DNA of 64,000 nucleotides from NCBI RefSeq assembly GCF_000403785.1, contig NZ_APHJ01000021.1, positions 124,001 through 188,000 of the forward strand, in the 5' to 3' direction. The position numbers and the translations under genes are program-made. Source of the stretch: Gillisia sp. CAL575 (GTDB taxonomy: Bacteria > Bacteroidota > Bacteroidia > Flavobacteriales > Flavobacteriaceae). Of the stretch, positions 51,436 to 59,772 are shown piece by piece. Numbering within the stretch: the first letter of the stretch is position 1; each line of letters opens with the position of its first letter. The notes beneath the pieces were generated by a model. That model worked only from the letters and a program-made list of their open reading frames with translations. It was not told the origin of the DNA and made no database searches.

Positions 51436-52431
51436 TTGAAAAGACGGAATTTTATACTTCAATCAATCTTGGGATCTGCAGTATTAGGAATTTTTTCTAA
51501 TTCCGTAACTGCATTCAACCTAGATAAATCATTAAAAAATTCAGCAATGATATCATATAAATCAAATATATTCCCTTTAACCATAGCCACTTGGAATTTT
51601 CCGAATGCCAGTAAAAGAGCCGGAGAATTGTTAGCTGAAGGAGCCACCGCTTTAGACGCTGTAGAACAAGGAGTGATGGTAGAAGAAGCAGATATTAGAA
51701 ATACCACAGTTGGTAAAGGTGGCGCACCAGATAGGGATGGAAATGTCACTTTAGATGCTTGCATTATGTCCCCGAGCGGGGATGCCGGCGCAGTGGTCTA
51801 TTTAAAATACACTTCTCATGCAGCCTCTGTGGCTAGGAAAGTGATGGAAGAAACTCCGCACGTGATGTTAGCGGGAGAAGGAGCCGATCTTTTTGCAATT
51901 CAGCAAGGATTTGAAAAGGAGGAGCTTTTTACTGAAGGCTCAAAATTGGCATATCAAGAATGGCTGAAAAAGAAAGAATACAAACCAATAATAAATATCG
52001 AAAACCATGACACCATTGGAATGTTATGTATAGATAAGAATGGAGATATTGCTGGTGCATGTACCAGTTCTGGTTTATCATATAAAATAAATGGTCGCGT
52101 TGGAGATTCCCCAATAATTGGTTCTGGATTATTTTTGGATAATGAAGTTGGTGGTGCAGTTGCAACAGGAATGGGAGAAGCAATTATGAAAAGTGTTGGA
52201 AGTTTCCTGATCGTAGAATTAATGAGACAAGGACAATCCCCACAAGATGCTTGTGAAGAAGCGATAAACAGAATTATTAAAGCCAATCCAAATTTCAAGG
52301 AATTTCAGGCGGCATTTATCGCAGTAAATAAGAAAGGAGAAATTGGTTCTCATTGCATCCAGAAAGGCTTCAGTTATGTGAAATATCAAGATGGGAAAAA
52401 TGAAAATATTCCTAGTTCTTATAATTTTTAA
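51436..52431 (+). CDS. Glycosylasparaginase (N4-(beta-N-acetylglucosaminyl)-L-asparaginase)
   Basis: Cleaves the bond between N-acetylglucosamine and asparagine in glycoasparagine. The 331-residue Ntn hydrolase has the autocleavage motif NHDTIGMLCID with the nucleophile Thr at about residue 193. GNVTLDACIMSPSGDAGAV, SSGLSYKINGRVGDSPIIGSGLFLD and GGAVATGMGE are typical of the family. The N terminus KRRNFILQSILGSAVLG is a twin-arginine-type signal. The start is TTG at 51436; no in-frame ATG occurs between the nearest upstream stop and the signal. It is divergent from the symporter. Confidence 0.9.
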   Translation: MKRRNFILQSILGSAVLGIFSNSVTAFNLDKSLKNSAMISYKSNIFPLTIATWNFPNASKRAGELLAEGATALDAVEQGVMVEEADIRNTTVGKGGAPDRDGNVTLDACIMSPSGDAGAVVYLKYTSHAASVARKVMEETPHVMLAGEGADLFAIQQGFEKEELFTEGSKLAYQEWLKKKEYKPIINIENHDTIGMLCIDKNGDIAGACTSSGLSYKINGRVGDSPIIGSGLFLDNEVGGAVATGMGEAIMKSVGSFLIVELMRQGQSPQDACEEAINRIIKANPNFKEFQAAFIAVNKKGEIGSHCIQKGFSYVKYQDGKNENIPSSYNF

Positions 52432-52902
52432 ACGCTCACTTAGGGTTTTTCCCCGAAAAACGCCTTGGATATCTATCTAGAAGTTAGAATTTTTTCTTAA
52501 ATCCTTTTTTGCAGAATATGTGGTGAAATTTCCGAGATTCAGAATGGGTGATTTTTCCATCGCCTATCCGCGGAAATTTTAGTACGGTTTTTGGCATTTT
52601 CGCCAAAAAATTCCTTGAAAAAGGCGTCGTTTTGTTTGCTTCGTTTATTTTGGACGAGCAAAATAAATGAAGGGCAGGTAAAAAAATAATCTTTGAGTTA
52701 AATTTTCAATCCAACAAAACGTAAATATTTACTTAAATTTTTTGAAGATATACAGCAATAACTAGACTTTCTGTCACTTTTATTAAGTTTTTGAAAAACC
52801 ATCAGATGGAAGTGATTAACCAATAAATTTCAGTTTTAAAATTTCAAAACCCGTTATTCAACAATAACTTTGTAGTTTTGAGATTCGAATAAATTCTTAC
52901 CC
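52432..52902. other. 471-bp gene-free region with inverted repeats upstream of polA
   Basis: No open frame of note. Two visible structures: a 13-bp inverted repeat, CTTCGTTTATTTT at 52639-52651 with AAAATAAATGAAG at 52660-52672 (one G-T pair), and an 8-bp one, TTTTTGGC / GCCAAAAA at 52588-52609. The -7 element of polA lies at 52865. The region looks like decayed non-coding repeat DNA. Confidence 0.6.
52865..52872 (+). promoter_or_regulatory. -7 element of polA
   Basis: TAACTTTG matches TAnnTTTG and lies 31 bp before the polA ATG. No clear -33 TTG. Confidence 0.5.
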
Positions 52903-55734
52903 ATGGCAGACCAAAAACGCTTATTTCTACTTGACGCTTACGCTTTAATTTTTAGAGGATATTATGCATTTATAAAAAATCCGAGAATTAATTCTAAAGG
53001 CTTGGATACCTCTGCGATTATGGGGTTTACAAATTCTCTTTTTGATGTAATTCGTAGAGAGAGGCCAGATCATTTAGCGGTATGCTTTGATAAGGATGGC
53101 AGCCATGAACGCACCGAATTATATTCCGAATACAAAGCAAACAGAGATGCCACTCCTGAACCAATTTCTATTGCAATTCCTTATATAAAAGATATCCTTC
53201 ATGCAATGCATATTCCCGTGGTGGAATTACCAGGTTGTGAAGCAGATGACGTAATTGGAACCTTGGCTAAACAAGCCGAAAAAGAGGGTTACAAGATTTT
53301 TATGGTGACTCCAGACAAGGATTTTGCACAGTTGGTTTCAGAAAATATTTTTATGTATCGCCCTGCAAGAATGGGGAATGGAATAGAAATTTTGGGGATT
53401 CCCGAAGTTCAGAAGAAGTTTGGTGTAGAACGCCCGGAGCAAGTAATAGATTTTCTTGGAATGATGGGAGATGCTTCAGATAATATCCCCGGACTTCCCG
53501 GAGTAGGTGAAAAAACAGCGAAGAAATTTTTAGCTGAATACGGAAGCATGGAAGAACTTTTAGCAAATACAGATAAGCTGAAAGGAAAAATGAAAGAGAA
53601 GATTGAAGCCAATAAAGAATTAGGAACCCTCTCGAAAAGACTAGCAACTATTATCACAGATTGTGATGTACAATTTCATGCTGAAAATTACGAATTGTCT
53701 CAACCAGATGGAGATAAAGTTCAGATGTTGTTTGAAGAACTGGAGTTCCGAAGATTGAAAGATCAGTTTTTAAAATTATTTTCAGGAGAACAAACGGCTA
53801 CGCCTACTCAAGTTTCAGGAACTCCGACAGCAAAAGCGCAAGCAAAGGATTCAACCGCAGGTGCTGGACAATTTTCTTTATTTGGTGGAGATGCTACTGT
53901 TATTGAAGAAACTTCTAGTAGAAAAGACCTGTCAACTTCTGGGCATGTATATCAAAGTCTAACCAGTAATATGGCGACTGAGTTATTTCTGAAAAATTTA
54001 TTGAAGCAAACCAGCGTATGTTTTGATACAGAAACTACTAGTTTAAATCCGTTGGAAGCAAAATTGGTTGGAATTGCATTTTCATGGGAAGCAGGAAAAG
54101 GGTTTTATATGCCATTCCCGGAAGATGATGCGGAAGCGCAAGCGATCATTGAGAAATTACGCCCCTTTTTCGAATCAGAAGATATTGAAAAGATTGGACA
54201 GAATTTAAAATATGATATAAAGGTTCTTGCAAAATATAATATTGAGGTAAAAGGCAAATTATTCGATACCATGATCGCACATTATCTTATTAATCCTGAT
54301 ATGCGACATAATATGGATGTGCTCGCAGAAACCTATCTCAACTACACTCCGCAGTCTATCACAGAACTTATTGGTAAGAAAGGAAAGAATCAGGGAAATA
54401 TGAGAGACGTTCCTTTGGATAATCAGACAGAATATGCTGTTGAAGATGCAGATATTACGCTTCAGCTAAAACAACAATTTCAGCCAGAATTAAAAGAAGC
54501 TGAGACTGAAAAATTATTCAATGATATAGAAATTCCGCTGGTAAGAGTTTTAGCCGATATGGAATTGGAAGGCATCAATCTAGATGAAGATTTCTTAAAA
54601 TCGCTTTCTTCAGAATTAGAAAAAGATATCGCAAGCCTAGAAAAACATATTTATGAAGAAGCAGGAGAAGAATTTAACATTGCATCTCCAAAACAATTAG
54701 GTGTTATTCTTTTTGAAAAATTAGAATTAGTAAAAAAGCCGAAAAAGACTAAAACAGGTCAATATTCTACAAGTGAAGATGTGCTTTCCTATTTAGCTTC
54801 AGATCATGAAATTATTAAAAGCGTACTAGAATACAGAGGCCTAGTAAAACTAAAGAATACTTATGTAGACGCTTTACCAACTCAGGTTGAAAAAACAACT
54901 GGCAGAGTGCATACAGATTATATGCAAACAGTTGCTGCTACTGGAAGATTGAGCTCCAATAATCCAAATTTGCAAAACATCCCAATTAGAACAGAAAGAG
55001 GAAGACAAGTAAGAAAGGCATTTATTCCGCGAGATGAGAATTATACTTTACTAGCGGCAGATTATTCCCAAATAGAACTTCGAATTATTGCGGCCTTGAG
55101 CAAAGAGGATACTATGATCGAAGCTTTTAAGAAAGGAGAAGACATTCATGCATCTACTGCTGCCAGGGTATTTAATGTTCCTTTAGAGGAAGTGACCAGA
55201 GAACAACGGAGCAATGCAAAAACGGTAAATTTTGGAATCATTTACGGGGTTTCCGCTTTTGGATTGAGCAATCAGACCGATCTTTCCAGAGGGGAAGCAA
55301 AAGACCTTATAGAAACCTATTATACCACATATCCTAAATTGAAAAGCTACATGCAAGAGCAAGTAGATTTCGCAAGAGATAATGGTTATGTGCAAACTGT
55401 GCTTGGAAGGCGCAGGTATTTAAAAGATATCAATTCACAAAATGCAGTAGTTCGTGGTGCTGCAGAACGAAATGCAGTGAACGCACCAATCCAAGGAAGT
55501 GCAGCAGATATTATAAAATTAGCGATGATCAATATTCACCTCAAATTAAAAGAGGGTAATTATAAAACTAAAATGCTTTTACAAGTTCATGATGAATTGG
55601 TTTTTGATACTTACAATGAAGAATTACCAGAAATGAGAAAAATGATTAAGGAGGAAATGGAAAACGCTTTTAAGATGGAAGTTCCTTTGGATGTAGATTT
55701 AGGAGAAGGTAAAAATTGGCTGGAGGCACATTAG
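52903..55734 (+). CDS. polA: DNA polymerase I
   Basis: The 943-residue protein has all three Pol I domains. The 5'-nuclease covers residues 1-290 (LLDAYALIFRGYYAF, PGCEADDVIGTLAK, FLGMMGDASDNIPGLPGVGEKTA). The 3'-5' exonuclease covers about 350-530 with FDTETTSL, NLKYDIKVLAKY and the YAVEDAD motif, so proofreading looks active. The polymerase covers about 560-943 (LAADYSQIELRIIAALS, RSNAKTVNFGIIYGVSAFGLS, LLQVHDELVFD). It fills gaps in repair and removes RNA primers. A heptamer tandem repeat begins at its stop codon and a bidirectional terminator follows. Confidence 0.97.
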   Translation: MADQKRLFLLDAYALIFRGYYAFIKNPRINSKGLDTSAIMGFTNSLFDVIRRERPDHLAVCFDKDGSHERTELYSEYKANRDATPEPISIAIPYIKDILHAMHIPVVELPGCEADDVIGTLAKQAEKEGYKIFMVTPDKDFAQLVSENIFMYRPARMGNGIEILGIPEVQKKFGVERPEQVIDFLGMMGDASDNIPGLPGVGEKTAKKFLAEYGSMEELLANTDKLKGKMKEKIEANKELGTLSKRLATIITDCDVQFHAENYELSQPDGDKVQMLFEELEFRRLKDQFLKLFSGEQTATPTQVSGTPTAKAQAKDSTAGAGQFSLFGGDATVIEETSSRKDLSTSGHVYQSLTSNMATELFLKNLLKQTSVCFDTETTSLNPLEAKLVGIAFSWEAGKGFYMPFPEDDAEAQAIIEKLRPFFESEDIEKIGQNLKYDIKVLAKYNIEVKGKLFDTMIAHYLINPDMRHNMDVLAETYLNYTPQSITELIGKKGKNQGNMRDVPLDNQTEYAVEDADITLQLKQQFQPELKEAETEKLFNDIEIPLVRVLADMELEGINLDEDFLKSLSSELEKDIASLEKHIYEEAGEEFNIASPKQLGVILFEKLELVKKPKKTKTGQYSTSEDVLSYLASDHEIIKSVLEYRGLVKLKNTYVDALPTQVEKTTGRVHTDYMQTVAATGRLSSNNPNLQNIPIRTERGRQVRKAFIPRDENYTLLAADYSQIELRIIAALSKEDTMIEAFKKGEDIHASTAARVFNVPLEEVTREQRSNAKTVNFGIIYGVSAFGLSNQTDLSRGEAKDLIETYYTTYPKLKSYMQEQVDFARDNGYVQTVLGRRRYLKDINSQNAVVRGAAERNAVNAPIQGSAADIIKLAMINIHLKLKEGNYKTKMLLQVHDELVFDTYNEELPEMRKMIKEEMENAFKMEVPLDVDLGEGKNWLEAH

Positions 55735-55765
55735 TAGTTAGTAGTTAGTAGTTAGTAGTTAGTAG
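55731..55765 (+). repeat. Five perfect copies of TTAGTAG
   Basis: A 7-bp tandem repeat that includes the polA stop codon (TAG at 55732-55734). All five units are identical. Confidence 0.9.
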
Positions 55766-55813
55766 AAAATAAATATTTTAAACTGAATAAAAATTATTTT
55801 AAGATTTATATAA

Positions 55814-55849
55814 AAAAAAGCTGTCCCACTTAAAAAGGACAGCTTTTTT
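55814..55849. terminator. Bidirectional terminator between polA and the lipocalin-like gene
   Basis: AAAAAAGCTGTCC / GGACAGCTTTTTT, a 13-bp stem with T-runs on both strands. It ends polA on the plus strand and the convergent lipoprotein gene on the minus strand. Confidence 0.85.
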
Positions 55850-55867
55850 ATTAAAATGGAAACTGTA

Positions 55868-56452
55868 TTATTGCCTAGTATATTCCAGAGACAGAATCCT
55901 AATTTTTGATGCTGAGGTATCTCCTGGATCTGTTACATATATATTCGATTCTGCTTTTGAAACATCAAATGCAAATGTAGTTGCATTATAGTTTAATGGT
56001 TTTCTATCTGTGTATATGGTTCCGTCTATATTGATATTAAGAACAAGATCTGTGCCTTCAACATCCCAAGTTCCAAAATCAACTCTATTCTTAACACATA
56101 CAAATTCAGCATTAGTAGTTCCACCATTAAAATCTAAACGTGCATTGGTGGTAGCAAATTCTCTTACTACACTTCCATCGGCTTTAGTCTCTTTATTAAA
56201 AGTCACTTTCATATCATTAAAACAAGCGGATTCATTTATTAGGTTGTTATCTCCAGTTCCATCTTGATTAAGATCTACCAAAGTATCAGCCTGCATAGCA
56301 GAAAGTTTCCACTCTCCAATAAGATCATCAGAATCAATAGTTGTTGAAAAATTGCTTGATTTAAAAGAGTTGGAGTCGGCAGCATCTTCCTTGGTGCAAG
56401 AAAAGCTTAAGAAGGATAGTGCTATAATTAGAGTGATACTTGGTAATCTCAT
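55868..56452 (-). CDS. Lipocalin-like lipoprotein
   Basis: The 194-residue product starts MRLPSITLIIALSFLSFSC, a lipoprotein signal with lipobox SFSC. The mature part opens DSDDLIGEWKLSAMQADTLVD, typical of small Bacteroidota lipocalin-like proteins, and continues as beta strands. It is probably anchored in the outer membrane; function is unknown. A longer frame begins at 56542, but the first 30 residues do not look like a signal. A -7 promoter element at 56487-56494 lies inside that longer frame, so I choose ATG 56452. Confidence 0.8.
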   Translation of the reverse strand: MRLPSITLIIALSFLSFSCTKEDAADSNSFKSSNFSTTIDSDDLIGEWKLSAMQADTLVDLNQDGTGDNNLINESACFNDMKVTFNKETKADGSVVREFATTNARLDFNGGTTNAEFVCVKNRVDFGTWDVEGTDLVLNINIDGTIYTDRKPLNYNATTFAFDVSKAESNIYVTDPGDTSASKIRILSLEYTRQ

Positions 56453-56486
56453 AATGTAGGTATTTGATATTAGGGAATCTAAAGTG

Positions 56487-56521
56487 CAAACGTAGTGTAT
56501 TATGTAGGTATTTTGTGACAA
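56487..56521 (-). promoter_or_regulatory. Promoter of the lipocalin-like lipoprotein gene
   Basis: On the minus strand TTG (56519-56521), a 24-bp spacer, TACGTTTG (56487-56494). The spacer is one base beyond the usual range. Its position supports the shorter start. Confidence 0.45.
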
Positions 56522-56730
56522 TATTAACACGAAAATTACCACTCATCGTTAAATATAGTATTTCAACGTTTAAGAATTTGGAGAATATTTTTAATTTTTG
56601 ACCGCTATTTAATTTCTAATTTATCTTAGCTAATACCAATCGTTAAGCTTTCATCTAGACCATCTTTTCACAGTAAATCAAGAGTATTGATAGTCAATGA
56701 TTTCTGTTCTAATAAATTAATGAAGGTCTA

Positions 56731-56761
56731 TTTGCATTCTGAATTTATAATTGTACATTTG
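56731..56761 (+). promoter_or_regulatory. Promoter of rplM-rpsI
   Basis: TTTG (56731-56734), a 19-bp spacer, TACATTTG (56754-56761): near-perfect Bacteroidota promoter. Transcription would start close to 56767, right at the leader hairpin. Confidence 0.75.
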
Positions 56762-56764
56762 CAC

Positions 56765-56800
56765 CCCTGATTTCCCGATAGATTTATCTAGGGGACAGGG
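56765..56800 (+). promoter_or_regulatory. Structured leader of rplM mRNA (possible L13 autoregulatory element)
   Basis: A long hairpin in three helices: CCCTG/CAGGG, TTCCC/GGGGA and TAGAT/ATCTA around a TT loop, with two small left-side bulges (AT and GA). It lies at the predicted 5' end of the mRNA, 35 bp before the GTG start. A leader of this shape is the usual setting for feedback by a ribosomal protein. The hairpin is visible; its function is inferred. Confidence 0.6.
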
Positions 56801-56835
56801 AATGGAATGTTTAATAACAAGTAAAATTAATTAGT

Positions 56836-57291
56836 GTGGACACATTAAGCTACAAAACAGTATCGGCCAACAAGGCTACCGTGACCAAAGATTGGGTACA
56901 CGTAGATGCTGATGGTCAGACTTTAGGTCGTCTTTCTACTCAGGTTGCAAAATTACTAAGAGGGAAATTCAAGCCTAACTTCACCCCACACGTTGATTGC
57001 GGTGATAACGTAATTGTTACCAATGCCGAGAAAATCAACTTAACAGGAAAGAAATGGGATTCTAAAGAATACATTCGCCATACTGGCTACCCTGGGGGAC
57101 AACGCAGTCTAACTGCAACCGAACTTTTCAATAAAGGACCGGAAAGGTTAATTGAAAATGCGGTAAAAGGAATGCTACCTAAAAACAAATTAGGCGCAGC
57201 TATATTCCGTAATTTAAAGGTATATGTAGGATCAGAACATGATCAATCTGCACAAAAGCCTAAAACTATCAACCTAAACGATCTTTTGTAA
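56836..57291 (+). CDS. rplM: Ribosomal protein uL13
   Basis: The 151-residue protein belongs to the 50S subunit. Family motifs are WVHVDADGQTLGRLSTQVAKLLRGK, DNVIVTNAEKINLTGKKWDSKEYIRHTGYPGG and AVKGMLPKNKLGAAIFRNLKVYVGSEHDQSAQKP. The start is GTG at 56836 (MDTLSYKT). The stop shares a base with the rpsI start (TAATG), so translation is coupled. A structured leader with its own promoter lies upstream. Confidence 0.97.
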   Translation: MDTLSYKTVSANKATVTKDWVHVDADGQTLGRLSTQVAKLLRGKFKPNFTPHVDCGDNVIVTNAEKINLTGKKWDSKEYIRHTGYPGGQRSLTATELFNKGPERLIENAVKGMLPKNKLGAAIFRNLKVYVGSEHDQSAQKPKTINLNDLL

Positions 57292-57677
57292 TGGAAGTTA
57301 TTCACAAAATTGGCCGTAGAAAAACGGCTGTTGCACGTGTATATGTTGGACAAGGAAAAGGCAACATTACTATCAACAAAAAGGATCTTAACGATTATTT
57401 CACTACAGGACCTTTAGTTTATAAGGTAATGCAACCTCTAAACATGACTGGAAACGAAGAGAACTTCGATATCAAAGTTAATGTTTACGGTGGTGGTATC
57501 ACTGGACAAGCTGAAGCTATCCGTCTTGCTATATCTAGAGCGATGGTAGAATTAGACCCGGAAAACAGAGCTACATTAAAGCCTGAAGGTTTAATGACCA
57601 GAGATCCAAGAATGGTAGAACGTAAGAAATTCGGACAGAAGAAAGCTAGAAAGAAATTCCAGTTCTCTAAACGTTAA
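57291..57677 (+). CDS. rpsI: Ribosomal protein uS9
   Basis: The 128-residue 30S protein begins EVIHKIGRRKTAVARVYVGQGKGNITINKKDL. It ends with the conserved positively charged tail VERKKFGQKKARKKFQFSKR that reaches the decoding site. Coupled to rplM by a one-base overlap, the conserved pair. The product has the usual length. Confidence 0.97.
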   Translation: MEVIHKIGRRKTAVARVYVGQGKGNITINKKDLNDYFTTGPLVYKVMQPLNMTGNEENFDIKVNVYGGGITGQAEAIRLAISRAMVELDPENRATLKPEGLMTRDPRMVERKKFGQKKARKKFQFSKR

Positions 57678-57683
57678 TATCAG

Positions 57684-57800
57684 TGGGCATTGCCCAAAAG
57701 TTCATTTAAAAATTAAAATTTTTGTTGTTGCTCCGATGTCACACTGAGCGTGTTGACGAGTAGGAGGTTAGTTTAGCATCTAAACCACGCTTTAGCGGGG
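57684..57800 (+). promoter_or_regulatory. Structured leader region of rpsB
   Basis: The 157-bp gap between rpsI and rpsB contains three hairpins: TGGGC-ATT-GCCCA (57684-57696), GTTTAG-CAT-CTAAAC (57771-57785) and CGC-TTTA-GCG (57788-57797). A GTCACACTGAGCG word (57739-57751) resembles the dispersed repeat family. It may be an S2 feedback leader; this is inference from position and folding. Confidence 0.4.
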
Positions 57801-57834
57801 TTGCTATCTCAACAGAACGTAAACTATTACAAAA

Positions 57835-58788
57835 ATGGCAAACAAAGTAGAAGTAAAAGAATTACTTGATGCAGGTGTACATTTTGGACACCTTACAAGA
57901 AGATGGAACCCGAACATGGCCCCATATATCTATATGGAACGCAATGGGATTCACATCATAAACCTATATAAAAGTGCTGCAAAAATGCAGGAAGCTGGTG
58001 AAGCTCTTAATAAGATCGCTGCTAGTGGAAGAAAAATACTTTTTGTAGCTACCAAGAAACAAGCTAAAGAAATTGTTGCAGAACACGCAGCAAAAGCTAA
58101 CATGCCTTTTATCACTGAAAGATGGCCTGGTGGAATGCTTACAAACTTTATCACTATCCGTAAGGCAGTTAAGAAAATGTCTTCTATTGATAGAATGAAA
58201 AAGGATGGTACTTTCAACACTCTTTCCAAGAAAGAACGTTTACAAGTAGACCGTTTAAGAGCTAAGTTAGAGAAAAACTTAGGTTCTATTTCAGAAATGA
58301 GCCGTCTTCCTTCTGCTCTATTTGTTGTAGATATTACCCGTGAGCATATCGCGGTTAAAGAAGCTCAAAAATTAAACATTCCAATCTTTGCAATGGTTGA
58401 TACAAATTCTGATCCTCGTGAAGTAGAATATGTGATTCCATCTAATGATGATGCTTCAAAATCTATTGACAAAGTTGTTTCTTACATGGCAGAATCTATT
58501 ATTGCTGGTCTTTCTGAAAGAAAGTCTAACAAAGATGCTAAAGAAGACAACAAAGAGGAGAAAGCCGACAAAGCTCCTAAAGCAAAAAAATCTGATGATA
58601 AAGTAGAAGCTCCTTCTAAAGATGCTGAAGATAAAAAAGCAACGAAAGAAGCTAAAGCTGATGTAGAAGTTCCTTCTACAGATGCTGAAGATAAAAAAGC
58701 GATGAAAGAGGCTAAAAAAGATGTGAAATTAGAATCTAAAGAAGAAACACTTGAAAAAGCTGCAGATTCTACGGAAGAGAAAGAATAA
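57835..58788 (+). CDS. rpsB: Ribosomal protein uS2 with long charged C-terminal tail
   Basis: The 317-residue protein carries the S2 core in residues 1-230 (LLDAGVHFGHLTRRWNPNMAPYIYMERNGIHIINL, RWPGGMLTNFITIRKAVKKM, IPIFAMVDTNSDPREVEYVIPSNDDA). About 85 extra residues follow that are Lys/Glu/Asp/Ala-rich and probably disordered. The tail holds a 60-bp tandem duplication (58603-58722). Function in the 30S subunit is well established. It lies upstream of tsf, the conserved rpsB-tsf pair. Confidence 0.97.
   Translation: MANKVEVKELLDAGVHFGHLTRRWNPNMAPYIYMERNGIHIINLYKSAAKMQEAGEALNKIAASGRKILFVATKKQAKEIVAEHAAKANMPFITERWPGGMLTNFITIRKAVKKMSSIDRMKKDGTFNTLSKKERLQVDRLRAKLEKNLGSISEMSRLPSALFVVDITREHIAVKEAQKLNIPIFAMVDTNSDPREVEYVIPSNDDASKSIDKVVSYMAESIIAGLSERKSNKDAKEDNKEEKADKAPKAKKSDDKVEAPSKDAEDKKATKEAKADVEVPSTDAEDKKAMKEAKKDVKLESKEETLEKAADSTEEKE
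58603..58722 (+). repeat. Tandem 60-bp duplication in the rpsB tail
   Basis: Units 58603-58662 and 58663-58722 both begin GTAGAAG and encode V-E-x-P-S-x-D-A-E-D-K-K-A-x-K-E-A-K-x-D. They differ at a few third positions and some residues, so the duplication is not recent. Confidence 0.85.
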
Positions 58789-58810
58789 CATACCTTTTTA
58801 AGTAATATAT

Positions 58811-58856
58811 AAGTCGTTTAGATCTTTCTTCAAACAAAGCTAAACGACTTATTTTT
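58811..58856 (+). terminator. Terminator-like hairpin between rpsB and tsf
   Basis: AAGTCGTTTAG / CTAAACGACTT, an 11-bp perfect stem with an 18-base loop, followed by ATTTTTT. It would reduce transcription into tsf. Confidence 0.7.
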
Positions 58857-58881
58857 TAAAAACTAAAAAATTTTAAACATC

Positions 58882-59706
58882 ATGGCAAATATAACAGCCG
58901 CAGAAGTAAATAAATTAAGAAAATCTACCGGTGCCGGTATGATGGATTGCAAAAAAGCATTAGTGGAAGCTGATGGAGATTTTGAATTAGCAATCGAAGT
59001 GTTACGTAAACAAGGTCAAAAAGTTGCTGCAAAACGTGCCGACAGAGATTCTTCTGAAGGAGCTGTAATTGCTAAAGTTAATGATGACGCTACTAAAGGT
59101 GTGATTGTTTCTTTAAACTGTGAGACAGATTTCGTTGCGAAAAATGATACTTACGTAGCTATGGCTACTCAAATTGCAGAAATTGCACTTTCTACTTCTT
59201 CTAAAGAAGAACTATTAGCAGCAGATTTCAACGGAATTTCTGTTCAGGATAAATTAACTGAGCAAACCGGAGTTATTGGTGAGAAAATTGAAATAGGAGA
59301 TTACCGTACTATGGAAGCTCCTTTTGTAGGTTCTTATATTCATGCAGGTAATAAAATTGCTGTTCTAACTGGACTTTCAAAGAATGTTGAAGGAGCTGAA
59401 GAAGCTGCTAAAAACGTATCTATGCAAGCTGCAGCTATGAACCCAGTTGCTTTAAATGAAGAAGGTGTAGATCAAACTATCATCGACAAAGAAATCGAGA
59501 TCGCTAAAGATCAATTAAGACAAGAAGGAAAGCCAGAAGAAATGTTAGATAACATTGCTAAAGGCAAGATCAAGCGTTTCTTTAAGGATAACACTTTAGT
59601 GAACCAAGATTATATTAAAGATAACAAAATGAGCATCTCTGCTTACATTAAGTCTGTAGACAAAGATCTTAAAGTTGTTTCTTTTGAAAGAGTTGCTTTA
59701 GGTTAA
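58882..59706 (+). CDS. tsf: Elongation factor Ts
   Basis: Nucleotide exchange factor for EF-Tu. The 274-residue protein has the N-terminal UBA-like domain (AAEVNKLRKSTGAGMMDCKKALVEADGDFELAIEVLRKQG), the core with VSLNCETDFVAKNDTYVAMA, YIHAGNKIAVLTGL and MQAAAMNPVALNEEGVD. The C-terminal module has IAKGKIKRFFKDNTLVNQDYIKDNKMSI. Length and order are standard. Its transcription passes a terminator-like hairpin after rpsB, so its level may be tuned there. Confidence 0.97.
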   Translation: MANITAAEVNKLRKSTGAGMMDCKKALVEADGDFELAIEVLRKQGQKVAAKRADRDSSEGAVIAKVNDDATKGVIVSLNCETDFVAKNDTYVAMATQIAEIALSTSSKEELLAADFNGISVQDKLTEQTGVIGEKIEIGDYRTMEAPFVGSYIHAGNKIAVLTGLSKNVEGAEEAAKNVSMQAAAMNPVALNEEGVDQTIIDKEIEIAKDQLRQEGKPEEMLDNIAKGKIKRFFKDNTLVNQDYIKDNKMSISAYIKSVDKDLKVVSFERVALG

Positions 59707-59726
59707 GCAATCATTTTATATTATAA

Positions 59727-59763
59727 AAAAACCCGTTTCAGTTACTTGAAACGGGTTTTTAAT
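59727..59763 (+). terminator. Terminator after tsf
   Basis: AAAAACCCGTTTCA / TGAAACGGGTTTTT, a 14-bp perfect stem with a T-run. It can also act on the convergent minus-strand gene at 59773. Confidence 0.88.
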
Positions 59764-59772
59764 TTTTAGCAT

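Noticed and set aside
55731-55765. CRISPR-like array after polA
   Set aside because: A 7-bp tandem repeat without spacers; no cas genes in the window.
56453-56542. N-terminal extension of the lipocalin-like gene to 56542
   Set aside because: A consensus -7 box lies inside it and the added residues do not form a signal; the shorter start gives a proper lipobox.
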